DNA from: Sphagnum compactum
Lineage: Eukaryota; Bryophyta; Sphagnopsida; Sphagnales
DNA: 64,000 nucleotides
Direction: 5' to 3'
NCBI GenBank assembly: GCA_965153455.1
Contig: OZ234494.1
Span: 12,896,001 to 12,960,000 of the forward strand
Shown here: piece by piece, positions 36,901-48,890 of the stretch
Numbering within the stretch: position 1 is the first letter of the stretch
Layout: each line of letters opens with the position of its first letter
The notes under the pieces: generated by a model
Told to the model about the DNA's origin: nothing
Databases searched by the model: none
What the model saw: only the letters and a program-made list of their open reading frames with translations
Translations under genes and position numbers: made by a program

Positions 36901-37265
36901 AATTTAAAGTTAATTATATTGCTAATCATAATCACTTGACAAAGTAAGTAAGCATGTATTAAAATTTACCAAAAATAAATAGGTATGAGTTTGTTAAATA
37001 CATTGAAAAAATAGTGGTTACAACTACTTAAAAAATCCTTTTGCATTTTTTTATTCATTGAATTTAGTTAAAAATTTTAAAATATGTATATCAATAGATT
37101 AAAAATTTATTAAAAAATCCATTTGTAGGTTTTTTCCCCCTAAAGTGTTAGATACACAAAATTAAATAATGTTTTAAACTATTTGGGTACATGTTTGCAA
37201 AACTACACAAAATTTTAATACCATCTTTATGATTAGGGGTGGGTTAACAAGTGAGATAAACAAAA
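33961..37265. mobile_element. Insertion of about 3.3 kb between the RNase H and integrase of the Ty3/gypsy element
   Basis: RNase H homology ends near 33,950 and integrase zinc-binding homology starts near 37,270, where an intact element would be continuous. The intervening DNA has no recognisable transposase. It contains an Ile/Lys-rich coiled-coil-like - strand frame with stops (about 34,085-34,330, motif EFQAIKQKIDMVKQRLDV) and a four-copy tandem array (35,260-36,030). Its exact ends and any target duplication could not be found. Confidence 0.5.
35260..36030. repeat. About 200-bp tandem repeat, about 4 diverged copies
   Basis: Each copy has an A-rich start with GAAAAC and TTGAAAAT, a middle GAAAGGTGTAGAGGGGTAGA or similar, then TGCATGGAATGTGGTTTTCC, AATGTTGTTGGACAT and CACACAATGG. 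Four copies are recognisable, differing by many substitutions and indels. Confidence 0.8.
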
Positions 37266-37269
37266 AATA

Positions 37270-37680
37270 TATTACAAACCATATTTGCATCCTTTTGTGC
37301 CTTATCATGAATGGTAAAATCCTAGGAAAAGTCAAGTGAGTACCTAACTTATGTACTAAAGGATAAAATATTATATTACAATGGTCAATTGTGGATCTAT
37401 GAGGACACAAATTGTAAGTTGATTTTTTCTATGATTGTCATAACATCCCAATTATCGGTCATTTGGGAATTTAAAAAACTTATTTCATGATTAAAAAAAT
37501 CTTTTTTTTGCTTGGCATGAAAAAGGATATTTGTGAATATGTAAAAAGGTGTTACCAATGTTACATGTCAAATATAAATCAACAAACACTTGTATATACC
37601 GGGTGCAAAATGGCAATCCATAAGTATGGATTTTATTGTGGACCTACCTAGGACAAAAAGAGGCCACAATGACATATTTG
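37270..37680 (+). pseudogene. Ty3/gypsy integrase, part 1 (zinc-binding region to the start of the core)
   Basis: Damaged translations show KDKILYYNGQLWIYE, a PIIGHLGI..TYF segment and a CYQC pair of the HHCC domain, then KWQSISMDFIVDLPRTKRG, the classic start of the integrase core with its first catalytic Asp. The sequence breaks at 37,680 in the middle of the core and resumes at 40,107. Confidence 0.85.
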
Positions 37681-40106
37681 CAGGCTTAGATAATTTAGGT
37701 GATCGCCTGAATTACCTAAATTAGCTTAATTAAGGCTCGTCTGGGAAGGTTAATTAAGGCAGTATGTAGCGTGGACAAGTTTTATTAATTTGATTCAAAA
37801 AGTTGTTCAATAAACAAATACTGCTTCGTCTGCAAAACTCCCTCAAGGCCGAAATCGGATAGCGCCTTACGGAACTCAACCTTCTCCCAACGTAACACGA
37901 AAAATTTAGATTCAACGATGGATGTTCTGAGAAACAAAGTTGCGACAATGCCACAATAGTCAATCAAATTGGGGAAACGAGCACCAAGCAAACACCAGCC
38001 CTCAGCAAATGATGATTTTTCGGTGAGCGCATCAATACTTTGCTTTAGGATTGGTTCATGTTGGTATGCCTGAATAAGTGCCTTGTGCTCGTTTGTGACT
38101 AGATCGATCTGCCCAAAAGAATAGTGATGTTGCAACCGATAACCGTGCTGACACATCTTGTGGAGAAAATTAGATGTCGTCGTATTAATCTGTTTGACCT
38201 CATTAGCTTCGTTGATGATTCCCTCCACCAAGCTCGCGTTGACGAAATTTTTTTGAACATTTGACAGAGAACCAACATAACGCCCATTGAAAACATGGGT
38301 CGTTGGGTCCAAGTCCTGAATTGATTTAGTAGTGAGCGGACTAGTCACTCCAATGTCATCGATGAAAGAACTGACGAAAACATCAAGTTCTGCCTTCTGC
38401 TGTGCCACTAATGTTGTCAGTCCTTGAATCTTGCGAAAAGTGACAACAATGTAGCTTGTGAAGTCATCCATCACAAACAAATAAGCCCACCAGAATCAAG
38501 GCGGGGCGGAAGCTGGCTGTTTCGTTTTAATGTGCGCAAGGAGTTTAGGGCGATGAATCTTAAACCACTTTGTAACCTTGTATGTAGAAAGCCAATGGTT
38601 GACGATGCAAGGGCATGTTGTACCCATGTCCATGATCAACTTCTGTTGTTGGGTGAGGTGCGTGATGAAGCTAGTCATTATTGAGAAGAAACATTTTTTA
38701 ACCACCTCGTTCATGATGTGCTCCATAACACGGTCGAGTTGATGCGCTCCGCAACAAATACAAAAGAGAAAACAATCGTCATGCATAGAATCCTGAAGTC
38801 GGGTCACAACACCAGCAACACGCCTGGTCATATTTCAAGCTCCGTCAGATGATAAACCAAGAAGGCGAATCTTCCAATGAGGACAAAGTACTGTTAAGAA
38901 ATTATAGACCATTTTGAACATGACTTCACTCATATGCCGCTGGAACATCGGTAGTGCGCATCCATGCAAGTTGGTGATGGTGTGATGCTCTTCCACATAC
39001 ACATGGATATGCAAGTCAAGATAGGATGTGCTTTGGTGGGTACTGGAATCTAGCGCCAATGAGAAAGCCCATGAACGTCATAAAATGTCGGAAATATGCT
39101 ACAAAGTGACGACATAGACAACCCTGACAAAGCTGCTCATGTGGTGACGAGTGCAAAAACGTAGAAAAGGATCGGACATGACTTTGTACATGTAGCTTAT
39201 GATGTTCGCCGCCGTACGAAAAGAAGTCTTGCACAAGACGTAGCAAATCGCCAAATGGAATAGCTTTGTCTTCGTCTTAGGGATCAAGATGGTATACGAA
39301 TGCGGCACCCCATCTTTGTCTAGCTTGGTTCGTTTGAACAATAATGACGCCCATTCTTTCGTTTTTGTAACAATTGTTCAATGTCGAACAAGTATAGCGG
39401 TTCGTTCAACTTCATTGCCAAACGTAAGATTCTCCTCAACATTTTCATTGTCGCTATCAGCTTCATCTTTGACTTTGTACATCATGTCACCGATGAGAGT
39501 TTCAACGATGTCCTTGTTGATGTCGAAGACAATTTGTTGTTCACCCATAGACTTGAAAACAAAATGTGCTTTGATTGAGTTCTTGAATACGATAAGCACA
39601 TCGGTGAAAAGTTGTTTGTGCTCAAAATTGGAATGGATCGTGTCATATTCCAACCACTTTGTTCGATGTTGGGTGCGCATATGGTTCTCAATATTGTCGT
39701 ATTGAAAAGGGGTAGACCATCCCTACACTTTAGTCGTGGCCTTGCGCCTGGAGCTGACCTTCTTTTCTTGACCGAATGCAATACAGAAACGGCACTGCAT
39801 ACCAATCACCTTTGAAGTCTTAGGATCGCGAGACGTAACGATCATTCCATATTTGCGATCATATCCTTAATGTACGATGATGAACGAGCCGACATTGATG
39901 CAAAGATCGAATATGAGCGCAAATATCGCTGAATACAGGTTGAAACTAACCAAAACCAACAACAGAACTCGCTTTCTACTCCATCCAGACTTGTATTCCA
40001 CTTGCAACTACCGAAGTCCACACAGCCTTATTTTAGGCGCATCAATCAAAACACATTTAGGTAATTTGGTGGCACAACCCTCGATCGCCTAAACTATCTT
40101 GGCTTG
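37681..40106 (-). mobile_element. Complete 2,426-bp hAT transposon, nested in the gypsy integrase
   Basis: The 8-bp sequence CATATTTG lies directly on both sides (37673-37680 and 40107-40114). The element begins CAGGCTTAGATAATTTAGG and its other end, read inward on -, begins CAAGCCAAGATAGTTTAGG. About 22 of the first 28 terminal bases match. Eight-bp duplications and CA(A/G)G termini are typical of hAT elements. Removing the element and one duplication restores continuous integrase homology (DFIVDLPRTKRGHNDIF then VMLDHLLTHAHFVPFK). Confidence 0.93.
37785..39845 (-). pseudogene. hAT transposase with N-terminal BED zinc finger, inactivated by stop codons
   Basis: One unbroken - strand frame of 687 codons covers most of the element. 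A BED-type finger is visible near the start (CRFC at about 39,790, HMRTQH at about 39,680). The middle has WAFSLALDSSTHQSTSYLDL, the LSSDGA-stop-NMT motif and CICCGAHQLD. The end reads ALSDFGLEGVLQ and stops at 37785. Internal stops are TAG at 39725, TGA at 39380, TAG at 39101, TGA at 39080, TGA at 38837 and TGA at 38498 (first base of each, read on -). I see no frameshift. The stops fit C-to-T change at CGA or CAG codons on the coding strand. Confidence 0.85.
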
Positions 40107-41030
40107 CATATTTGTTATGTTGGATCACCTATTAACACATGCACACTTTGTCCCCTTCAAAACAATAGCTACGATATGGAAACAATCCTACTATTTGTGA
40201 AAAGAATATATAAAATTCACAAGTTGCTTAAAGAAATAATGTATGGTAGGAATTCAAAATTTGTTAATGCCTTTTGAACAATGTTATCCAAGACATTGGG
40301 CACCAAGTTGTGTTTTAACACTACTTATCACCATGGATTGAATTCCCAAATGAAAAGGACTAATTAAACCCTAGAAGACTTGCCATGAATGTATGTGAAT
40401 CAAAGGTAGAGCTCTTGGGAAGAATACCTTTACTTGGTGGACTTTCCTATAATAAAAATCCTCATGATTTAATTGGGATAAACCCATTTGAAGTTATTTG
40501 TGGCCAAGAATTTTTGACATTGACATCTTATCATGCTTTTACAACTTAGGTATAAAATGTCAATTAAATATTAAATAGGATGCAAGAAATGATTATGGAA
40601 TATGTTTTGAAGGCCCAAGTAAGGGCTAAGAAATATGTGAACTATGCCACATACTTTAGGGAGTTTGATGTTGGGGATATAATATTTCTCAAAATGACTT
40701 TGAAAAATACTCAACTAAAATTGGGAAAATGTTATAAACTTTGACCAAGGTATTGAAGACCATTTCAGATTATTAAGAGAATTGGAACAATGACTTATGA
40801 ATTCAATTTGCCACTTCAATGGAAGATGCATAATGTAGTTGATGCGAGTCTCTTGAGAAAAATTGTGTTCAATCCTACTCAATTTCTCCAAAACTATAGT
40901 TTGTTACAAGTTATGGTAGAAGGATAAATTTTGGTTGAACCAAAACAAGTCTTGGGGGTAAAAACACAGTAAAAAGAAACCACAATGACCAAGGTCATAG
41001 TTCTTACCAAGGACTGCATTTTACATGTGT
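40107..41030 (+). pseudogene. Ty3/gypsy integrase, part 2 (core to C-terminal domain)
   Basis: The sequence resumes with LLTHAHFVPFKTIAT, then LGTKLCFNTTYHHGLNSQMK (core with the normally conserved YHPQTDGQ region altered), and ends with a recognisable C-terminal segment: FQIIKRIGTMTYEFNLPLQW and HNVVDASLLRKIVFNP at 40,765-40,880. Stops and frameshifts occur throughout. No LTR could be identified after it. Confidence 0.85.
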
Positions 41031-41843
41031 CCTACATGTATTGGTCTATTAAATATCAAAATTGTATTTTAAATGTAATTTTTGGGACTAGATATTAATA
41101 TTGAAACCAAACATGACTCATATTATAATAAAACTTTTTTTTATTCATGAAGATTATAATCAAATGTATAATTTTGTTTTTAACCATGATGACAAATTTT
41201 GAACCATTAAGGATGTTTAGAATCAAAATTAACAACATTCATTAAAAGGATTCAATACATTGTGAGCCATACCAACATGGCCATGGCTAATAGTCTCAAT
41301 GTTTAAGAATTGTGTTAGGAATATTCGAGTGTGGTGAGGTTTTTAGGGGGGTTTAACAACTTTGTGTTATAATAGGGGTAGAGGAATGCGCACAGGGTGT
41401 GGGGGGGTTGTTTTGTTTTCCGAAATGCGATATTGGTTGGGTTAGTCCTTTTCTTCAGCAAAAAGTTGGTAAACTATAGTTTTAGAACCTTAGTAGCGTA
41501 AGAAGGAGCGAGAACTCGCTAGGAAGTTGAGGGAAGGAAAAACAAACACCGGAGTTCATGGTGTGCAACAAAACATTGGTCTTGTATCAGTATTTAACAA
41601 GCAGCAAGGATGTTGGGAATCTGTGAAGCAGGAGGGGGTTAGTGAAAGGCCCAATAGAGATAGAGCAATCTTCAAGCCATAGGAACGAAGGATTAATTCG
41701 AATCAGCTTAATGGTTAAATAGATGATGTGGTAGTGTGCCAATGATAATAGGAGTCTCATAAGGACTGAAACGTTTATTTAGATTATGAGTAAGCTCGAC
41801 AAGGAGCTATGGGTACATGTTAAGTCCTGGCCTGTGCCATGGT
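41031..41843. other. Spacer, no gene seen
   Basis: AT-rich up to about 41,330, then a rise in GC leading into the orphan ORF island. I see no recognisable element ends. Confidence 0.4.
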
Positions 41844-42299
41844 TCATAGCTGTAGGAAGTTTAGAATGCGTCGAATAGTACGAACTAGATAGTCCGCCTT
41901 GCTGTTAGGAGGTAGGCGACGAATCGGACCGCGCAACCAACGATAGTGTCCAACGCCGGGAACTAAAGACCAAGCGAAAATGGAAGTGTCTTCGGTTTCA
42001 TAACAACCTTCATAAACGGTTTTGGGTTCGTCACCGGAAGCAGGATCGACTTGTAACAAGATCACCAGGGTGCGGGAGTTTGGCGAAATGCGGTAATACC
42101 AGGCTCGAGGGGGTTCAACTTCGAGACGAACGCGCACCTCTCGAGGTTCGAATTCTTCGTCACGGGGATGCTGCGTTAGAGTCAAATCTAAAAACGATTC
42201 CGAAGGCGGTTCCTCGTTCACTTGTGCAGCTTGGGGCCCGTAGGAGGTGACTGTGCGCGACGCCATGCTTGCAAGGAAGAAAGGAAAGATCTTCAACAA
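41844..42299 (-). CDS. Orphan ORF, 151 aa (140 aa from an internal ATG), unknown function
   Basis: I do not recognise this protein. It is an intact frame in a CpG-rich island inside AT-rich, transposon-rich DNA. The first ATG is at 42299. A second at 42266 (MASRTVTSYG) would give 140 aa and may be the better start. Composition is protein-like: acidic N-terminal half (HPRDEEFEPREVRVRLEVEP), a Trp/Tyr-containing middle (AWYYRISPNSRTLVILLQVD), and a basic C-terminus (HYRWLRGPIRRLPP). There is no signal peptide and no membrane segment. It could be a host gene, a gene of a non-autonomous element, or a transferred or viral-origin ORF; nothing seen decides this. Confidence 0.45.
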   Translation of the reverse strand: MLKIFPFFLASMASRTVTSYGPQAAQVNEEPPSESFLDLTLTQHPRDEEFEPREVRVRLEVEPPRAWYYRISPNSRTLVILLQVDPASGDEPKTVYEGCYETEDTSIFAWSLVPGVGHYRWLRGPIRRLPPNSKADYLVRTIRRILNFLQL

Positions 42300-42477
42300 A
42301 AATCAAATTGCAATGAAGGTGGAGGGGATTTGTGACATCAAGTTATGTGATCGTAATTTATACGCAAGGAAAGGAAGGGAGTGGGTAAAGAATGGCCTAG
42401 GACCATGGTAAGGTAAAACCTTTGTGTCAAAGGATAAAAAGTGAGGGTTTAAGTAAGTTTGCTTGGGGGGAAGTGGG

Positions 42478-42600
42478 AGTAAGTGCAAAGGAACCTTCTC
42501 CTTCCATTGACCACCGAGCAAAGGGACCTTCTCCTTCTCCTTCTCCTTCCATTGACCACCGAGCAAAGGAACCTTTTCCTTCTCCTTCTCTTTAAAAGGC
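42478..42600. repeat. Short tandem duplication with CTTCTC runs
   Basis: The block CCTTCTCCTTCCATTGACCA then CCGAGCAAAGG occurs twice, about 65 bp apart, with variable CCTTCTC expansions between. Confidence 0.85.
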
Positions 42601-42821
42601 GAACTTGGGTGATTGGGGTGCTCTCTTTTTCCGACGGGAGATGACCTCTAATTCAATCTCTAGAGTTCTAGTTTTGACAAGCTCTTGAGGAGGAAAAGGA
42701 TGATCAACTTTGGAAGTGAAGAAGGGGAAAGGAGTAAAGGAGGATTTGGTAAGAGTTTTGGAATGATGGAGGTGAGTAAGAATAGTATTGGGAAGTTGGA
42801 ACTCTAGGGAAGTTAATAAAC

Positions 42822-43175
42822 CCTCTCGGGTTTTATAGCATAATTTCCTAGTTATTTAGTTGCAGATCCTGAGATTTGGTAGGAAGGTGCGTCTACTAGT
42901 TAGCTTTCCAAAGAGCTAAAGCAAGCCGAATTTGAACAATCTGGGTGGGAGAAACAATTCTCCAAGTGACTGGTGGTCTGCAGTCAAGTTGGATCAACTA
43001 CTTCCACAAAATCCTCTCGGGTTTTATAGCATAATTTCCTAGTTATTTAGTTGCAGATCCTGAGATTTGGTAGGAAGGTGCATCTACTAGTTAACTTTCC
43101 AAAGAGCTAAAGCAAGCCGAATTTGAACAATCTGGGTGTGAGAAACAATTCTTCAAATGATTGCGGGTTGTAGCC
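42822..43175. repeat. 191-bp tandem duplication
   Basis: Copy 1 starts CCTCTCGGGTTTTATAGCAT at 42822 and copy 2 starts with the same bases at 43013. About 150 bp are nearly identical (GGTAGGAAGGTGCGTCTACT versus GGTAGGAAGGTGCATCTACT). The last part has diverged. The low divergence implies a recent event. Confidence 0.9.
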
Positions 43176-44960
43176 AAGTTTAAGGAAGTGTTGAGTTCAT
43201 AAAAGTTTGTTTAAAGGGATGACAATTTAGTATAAGGTTCTAGGATCGGGAATGTGAGGATCAAAAATAATAATAATAACAAAATAAAATAAAATAAAAT
43301 AAATATAGCTATCAATGTTAAGTTGTGAATGATGCATAGGTGGCAAAGAAATTTAATCTCAACTACAAACGCAATCTAGCATCTAGAAGTACGCTTGCTT
43401 CGTCTTTCACCGGTAGCATTTATGCTTTCAAGTATAGTCACCTTGTAGAACCGGGAGTAGAGGGACAAAAGTTGCCTCACATACATGTGCATTTAAAAAT
43501 ATAAACAGATGTGGCCCTTCTTATGAATTCTTATGAAGTATATTAAAGCCCATAATAAATTTGAGAACATTTGATGAAGGTTTGAATAACACAAAACATG
43601 TTCACATTTTTTTAATGTAGTACTGTATATATAAACCCAAATATACCAATGACCTTAAATTTTATGTATCATTTTTCATCAAAATGCAACATTGCCTTTT
43701 TTTAAACAACAAAAAACATTTTGTCTTTTAAGAAGTTTTTATAATTTTATGTTTTTGAAAGTGATAAGCACGTTTAAATGCAAAGGGCAATTTAGGGCAT
43801 GCTTTTTATTGGGCCCTTTGGTTCATCCATATATGGTCTTCTATAAATTTGGAGCTTGAATGGTTAAGTTTAGCATAGGATTAAGGGTGAGTGAAATGAA
43901 AAGCAATATTCAACTACAGACTTTCCATTACTTTATGACCATTAAAACAATTGGGAATCACACAAAAGTTTTTGGGATGAAATTTCATTAATAATAAAAC
44001 ATGGTGCAACAAACCTAATTACATTTTGATGTTTCAAACTTTTATAATGATTTTTCAAAATTGAGAACTATAGAAATTAATGCTAGTAAACATAGTCCTT
44101 GGTACATTATACTATGAATGTACCCTTGGGGACAAAAATAAAGAAAAAAGAAACATGTTCCTTCACAAAATATTTGGTAAAATGAGAGGGGTATCCACTT
44201 GAGCATGCCACTTAGTAAAGGGAGGAAGAGCTCCATAAAAACTTTCCCTAATTTACACTACTACAAATCAAGGGTTTTATAGTAAATTTTTAACAAATTA
44301 TAGTCATATTTTTAATCATATTAAACATTAGCCAAAAATGCCTTAGTCAAAATAGACTAATCATTTAAGCAAAAAACTTGACTAAGTGCTTATCAATGTT
44401 TGTTTTGATTGAATTGTTCAAATGAAATGTTCATTATGATATTGTCATGATTGAAAGTATTAGCTAATGTAGTAGTACTCCTCTACTTTTTCATATTTAA
44501 ATAATAATAGTAATATCTCCAATATGGACAAATCAAAAACTTCAACCTGTGATTCCAATGCACCAAAACAAATAAATTTTGGGGGTTAACTATTGACTTT
44601 ATGGTAAATGATGATGTCCTCATCTTTTCAACCATAGCCAAGGCTTTTGCCATCCAACCATCATTTCACATGGTGACTAAAATTATTATCACAAACTATG
44701 TAGACACACATTTTTTTGAATATTTGCACATTATAAGCTTGTTACATAATTAGATAATTTGATTATGAAATTAATACCACATGTACATACTATATTCCTT
44801 GATTGGATTCGGCAACAAATTGCCAAATAATTAATTAAATTTTAAATCTTAACTTGGGCACTTGGCTTTTTAATTCTGAAATTTTCAACATGTAATGGTT
44901 TAAAAAAATAATAAACACTTTCTTGATAAGTTTGTGGGACATTTTAAATTGTCTACACTA
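43176..44960. other. AT-rich spacer, no gene seen
   Basis: Contains an AATA/AAAT-rich stretch at about 43266-43305. No coding homology, RNA gene or transposon end could be supported. Confidence 0.45.
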
Positions 44961-44964
44961 TCTG

Positions 44965-45062
44965 AGTCTTTAGCTCTAAAATGATAAGGTCTTTAGTTTT
45001 AAAATGTTAAGGTCTCGGGTTCAAACCTGACAATTGAAATCGTGCAACAATTTTTTAATTTG
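44965..45062 (+). mobile_element. tRNA-derived SINE-like fragment (Pol III A and B boxes)
   Basis: TTAGCTCTAAAATG at about 44970-44983 resembles an A box, and GGTTCAAACCT at 45018-45028 is a near-perfect B box, about 48 bp apart. A T-rich stretch follows. The cloverleaf is not intact, so this is a tRNA-derived repeat, not a tRNA gene. Confidence 0.45.
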
Positions 45063-47990
45063 TTAAATTTTTTGGCACAAGTAACAAATAAAATTTCAAA
45101 AACTCGGCAAAAAATAAAATAAAAATAATAATGCCAAAATCATTCAAGTAGTACGGTAATCAATATCATAATTAGGTTCACAATTACATTGAAATTTATA
45201 ATTTATTACATTGATTTAAAATAAATTTAATTCCATTCATTTATTCAAATTTTCAGTTAATTAAAATTTTAATACTTTAAAAAAATTTAGAATTAATTTT
45301 ATATCTTGAGTTCAGAATTGTTTTTAAAAAATAACTGGATTGAAATTTTATTTTAAAAAATCTCAGAAAGCAAATGAAATCATATTCAAATTCAATTGTC
45401 TTTAATTTGTGATTTAATTAATAATTTTTAAAAATTATTTGACATTATAAAATTATTAAATAATTAGATAATTTCATAATGAAATTGAGTACACATGTAT
45501 ATCTTTATTTGTTTTAATTCATAATTTAGTTCCATAGTTACATTGAAGCTTATAACACTTTTTTAATTTCAAAATGTAAAATTTATTACACTAATTTAAA
45601 ATATATTTTATTCAAATTAATTTATTCAAATTTTCAGTTAATTTCAGTTTATAATATTTAAAAAAGAATGTAAAAGTAAATTAAAATTGTATATCTTGAG
45701 TTGAACAAAAATCCAAGATAATTTTATTTTTAAAAATCTCATAATGAAATGCATTTCACTTTTGAAGTTATATAATTGATTTCACATGCTTTCAATTTTT
45801 AATTCAAATACATTAAATTGGTTGAAGTTTCACATGTACAATGATTATGTTCTAATCTTTTAATAATTTAAAATATAAAATTTTAGTTTGGTCTTTCATA
45901 TTCTCAAATGTCATTTTGTTAGATTTTAGTCATTGCCCTCTTTTCAAAAAAAATTATCAAGCATTCCAAATAACAAATGAGAACATGAAATTTATAATTT
46001 ACTTTCATGTCATATTCCACATCAAAATGTTTATCACTATCTTTAATCACACTTGGTATATCATAATCCATGTCAAAATATTTAATATTATTTTTAGTCA
46101 CTTACATAGTCCATGAATATGTTGGATATTCAAAATATACTTTGATATGTTTGATTTGATTATAATGTCATTTGAAATTAGTTAGATTAGACACCCTCAC
46201 TTTTTTATTTATTAAAAATAAAGGTAATGAACCATTATGGATAAGTATGGTTGACTCCACAATCGTTGTAATCATAAGGTGTATTGTAAAGAAGGGCAAG
46301 GAAACAATGAATATCTTAAATAAAAATTATGACAATAAAGATGACATATGATTGAAATTTAATTGTAGCATCTAGACAACCAAGATTTTATTATCATTAT
46401 TATTATAGGCAAAAATTGAGAGGACTTGGGTGGTACTTGGTCCTTGGATGTTTGTAAGGATTGGAATTAGGTCCACCCCAATTCTGATCCAATGGCAATC
46501 AAATTTTAGTCTTGGAAAAATAACAAATTAACTATTTCTTAAAATCAAGAACCTTTAAAATTTTCATAGTATGACTAAATTTTGGTCACCATTTTGAAAA
46601 TCAAAAAATTTGGGACTAAATTCCAGTCGACACAAGATTGAAAACCAAATGAACAAAAGTGAACATGGTCTCAATCCCCATGAAATTTAAATCTCAAAAA
46701 AATGGAAATAAATTTTAACTGTTGAGATAATAATCAAAACTAAGTTGCCAAATGTGGATATTCAAAAAAATTTGTTTTCAAAGGATTGAACTCAAGTTGT
46801 CATAAGGACCAAGACCTAGGTCCATCCTAATTCAGCTTGTTTGATTTTGTTTTACAAAATATTTTGGCTTGTCAAAATGGTGATTAAAATCTAGACTTTC
46901 CCACATCATAATAGTTTGGATATTTATTAATTTCATGATTAAATTTCAATCATCATATGGACATATAGACTCATGTCTACTCAATCATTCTAGTCCTCCA
47001 AAATTATGTGATGATTGAATTTTTGCTGTCATTGGCCGTGACTAATTTTATCCTTGCAAAAAAATTACTACTTTGGCTTATACTTTGACCCTAAATTGAC
47101 GTGACGCCTAGTTGCATCACCATCAAAACACTTGACATGACATGATTGAAGCCAATAACCTTGTTTGCAATGACATAGTTCATAAGATCCTTGAAAGTTT
47201 GTTAATTTACATGCAATGTGTTGTAGACTTATCATAAAAAATTGAAGGCAAAATACATGAATATTTTTCATACACTTCAATACATTTGAGTATGTTGAAT
47301 ACATTTAGTTTCAAAGAAAACCATTAAATTTGAGCTTTACAAAGCTAAACAAAGGCTTTACCACAAAGGCTTTACAAGTTTAAGCTTATCCATCTTCACT
47401 CTTAGACCCTTCAATAAGAAAGAGAAAGAAGAAAGACGATTCACCAAATTGAAACAAAAAATTAAAATTGCGATAAGCTTTAGCTTGTACAGATCCTATC
47501 TTTCCCATGCTTCCACACTCTCGAGTCCTTATCAAACCTTATATATGATATTACACAAAATCAACAATGCAAATTTTACAACAAGAAAACAAAAGGGAAA
47601 AAATGAAACAAATGTAGGAGCTAAGAAGCTTTAGGTTTTTCAAAGTAGACTTTGTGAAAAAAAAAACCCACATGAGGAGACAAAAGATCTAATGAGAATT
47701 TCATGGGAATGCGTCTTAAGATATTCTAAAAATGTTATTGCATGTAATCTTCACCTCAATCAACCATTGTGGACATAACATGATGCACATGGGATGATGA
47801 CCTTGTGCATGCAATGTTATGCATTGTGCTAGTTGCGTGGATGTTCACCTCCTATTTAGAAAGAGGCCACATGTCCATCATAAAGTTTGTAGCAACTTGT
47901 GTGATCTTAAGGTTGGGTGGAGAGCTCGTAGTAAATTTTGGTCTTCTTATCTCTAAAATTGTGTTAATTATTCCACTCTCAATTTCCAAC
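45063..47990. other. AT-rich spacer, no gene seen
   Basis: Very AT-rich, with TTTAAAA-type sequences and only short open frames without homology. Confidence 0.45.
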
Positions 47991-47997
47991 AAAGCTT

Positions 47998-48278
47998 TTG
48001 GTGGAAAATGAAGGACCGACTTTCTCTGTCTATTTTTACTATTAAGATGTTGTTCGTCGTCCTCGTGAGGAGTTCTTGAAGTGGGAGAGCGAGACTCACG
48101 TTGTTCTAAGGTTTGGTGTTCTCCAACGCCGTGTTTTTAAGGATCTTGATTCATGTGCGAAGAAGAATCGTTGGTGGAAGTTCCACGAATTCGGTGGAAA
48201 AATGAAGTGCCAACTCTCGCTCTCTATGTATATATATATTCCGTGAAGAAAAAGTTCGTCGTCCTCGTCAGCAGTTCT
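47998..48278. repeat. About 195-bp duplication in the promoter of the four-helix membrane-protein gene
   Basis: GGTGGAAAATGAAG...CTCTGTCTAT...TTCGTCGTCCTCGTGAGGAG at 47998-48073 recurs at 48192-48275 as GGTGGAAAAATGAAG...TTCGTCGTCCTCGTCAGCAG. The second copy carries a TA run. They lie just upstream of the GC-richer leader. Confidence 0.7.
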
Positions 48279-48890
48279 CGTCCCTATATGAGCGTCGCTC
48301 TCCTCTGCATTGGTGTCCAGAGAAAGACCGGGGCCCCGGAGGTATGTACCTTCCTTTCTCAGTGCATGTTGTTTCTTTGGCGGCGTGTTTAGAACTACAT
48401 TGCTCTTTTTATTTGAGAAAATGTACGTTCTGTGCGCCATTATTCTTTATCTTCCTTCTTCCTCTTTCTTTTGTCTTGTCCGCGGGTTTTATGTTTTCTA
48501 GTGTAACGTGCTCATTGCTTTGCTTTGTTTGCTCCTGATCTTTAGTTTGTGTGTTCTGCCTCGAATGCGACCGGTTGTTGCTTTGTGTCTTTCTCGTGTA
48601 ATTGATTTCGGTTCTTGTTTCTTTTTTCTGTGTTTCTTCCGCTTGGCTGTCGTCTAGTTTCGCTCTCTCTCTCCCTCTCTCTTTTTGAAGAGATTTCGGG
48701 ATCGTGATTTGCTCAGGCATTCGTCAATCCTCCTGCTTCCCGGACTGCTTCTCCTTCTCCTTTCGCCGGAGGTAAGAAAATTGTATATTGCATGAAGTAG
48801 ACTAGTTTTGTGTCTTTGTTTTCGGATGCGGTCAATACGAGTTTCTCTCAAATGAGATATTTCTACTGAAACCGTTCGTTTTTTAGAGTC

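Noticed and set aside
44965-45062. A functional tRNA gene
   Set aside because: The A and B boxes are present but no acceptor stem or consistent cloverleaf can be formed.
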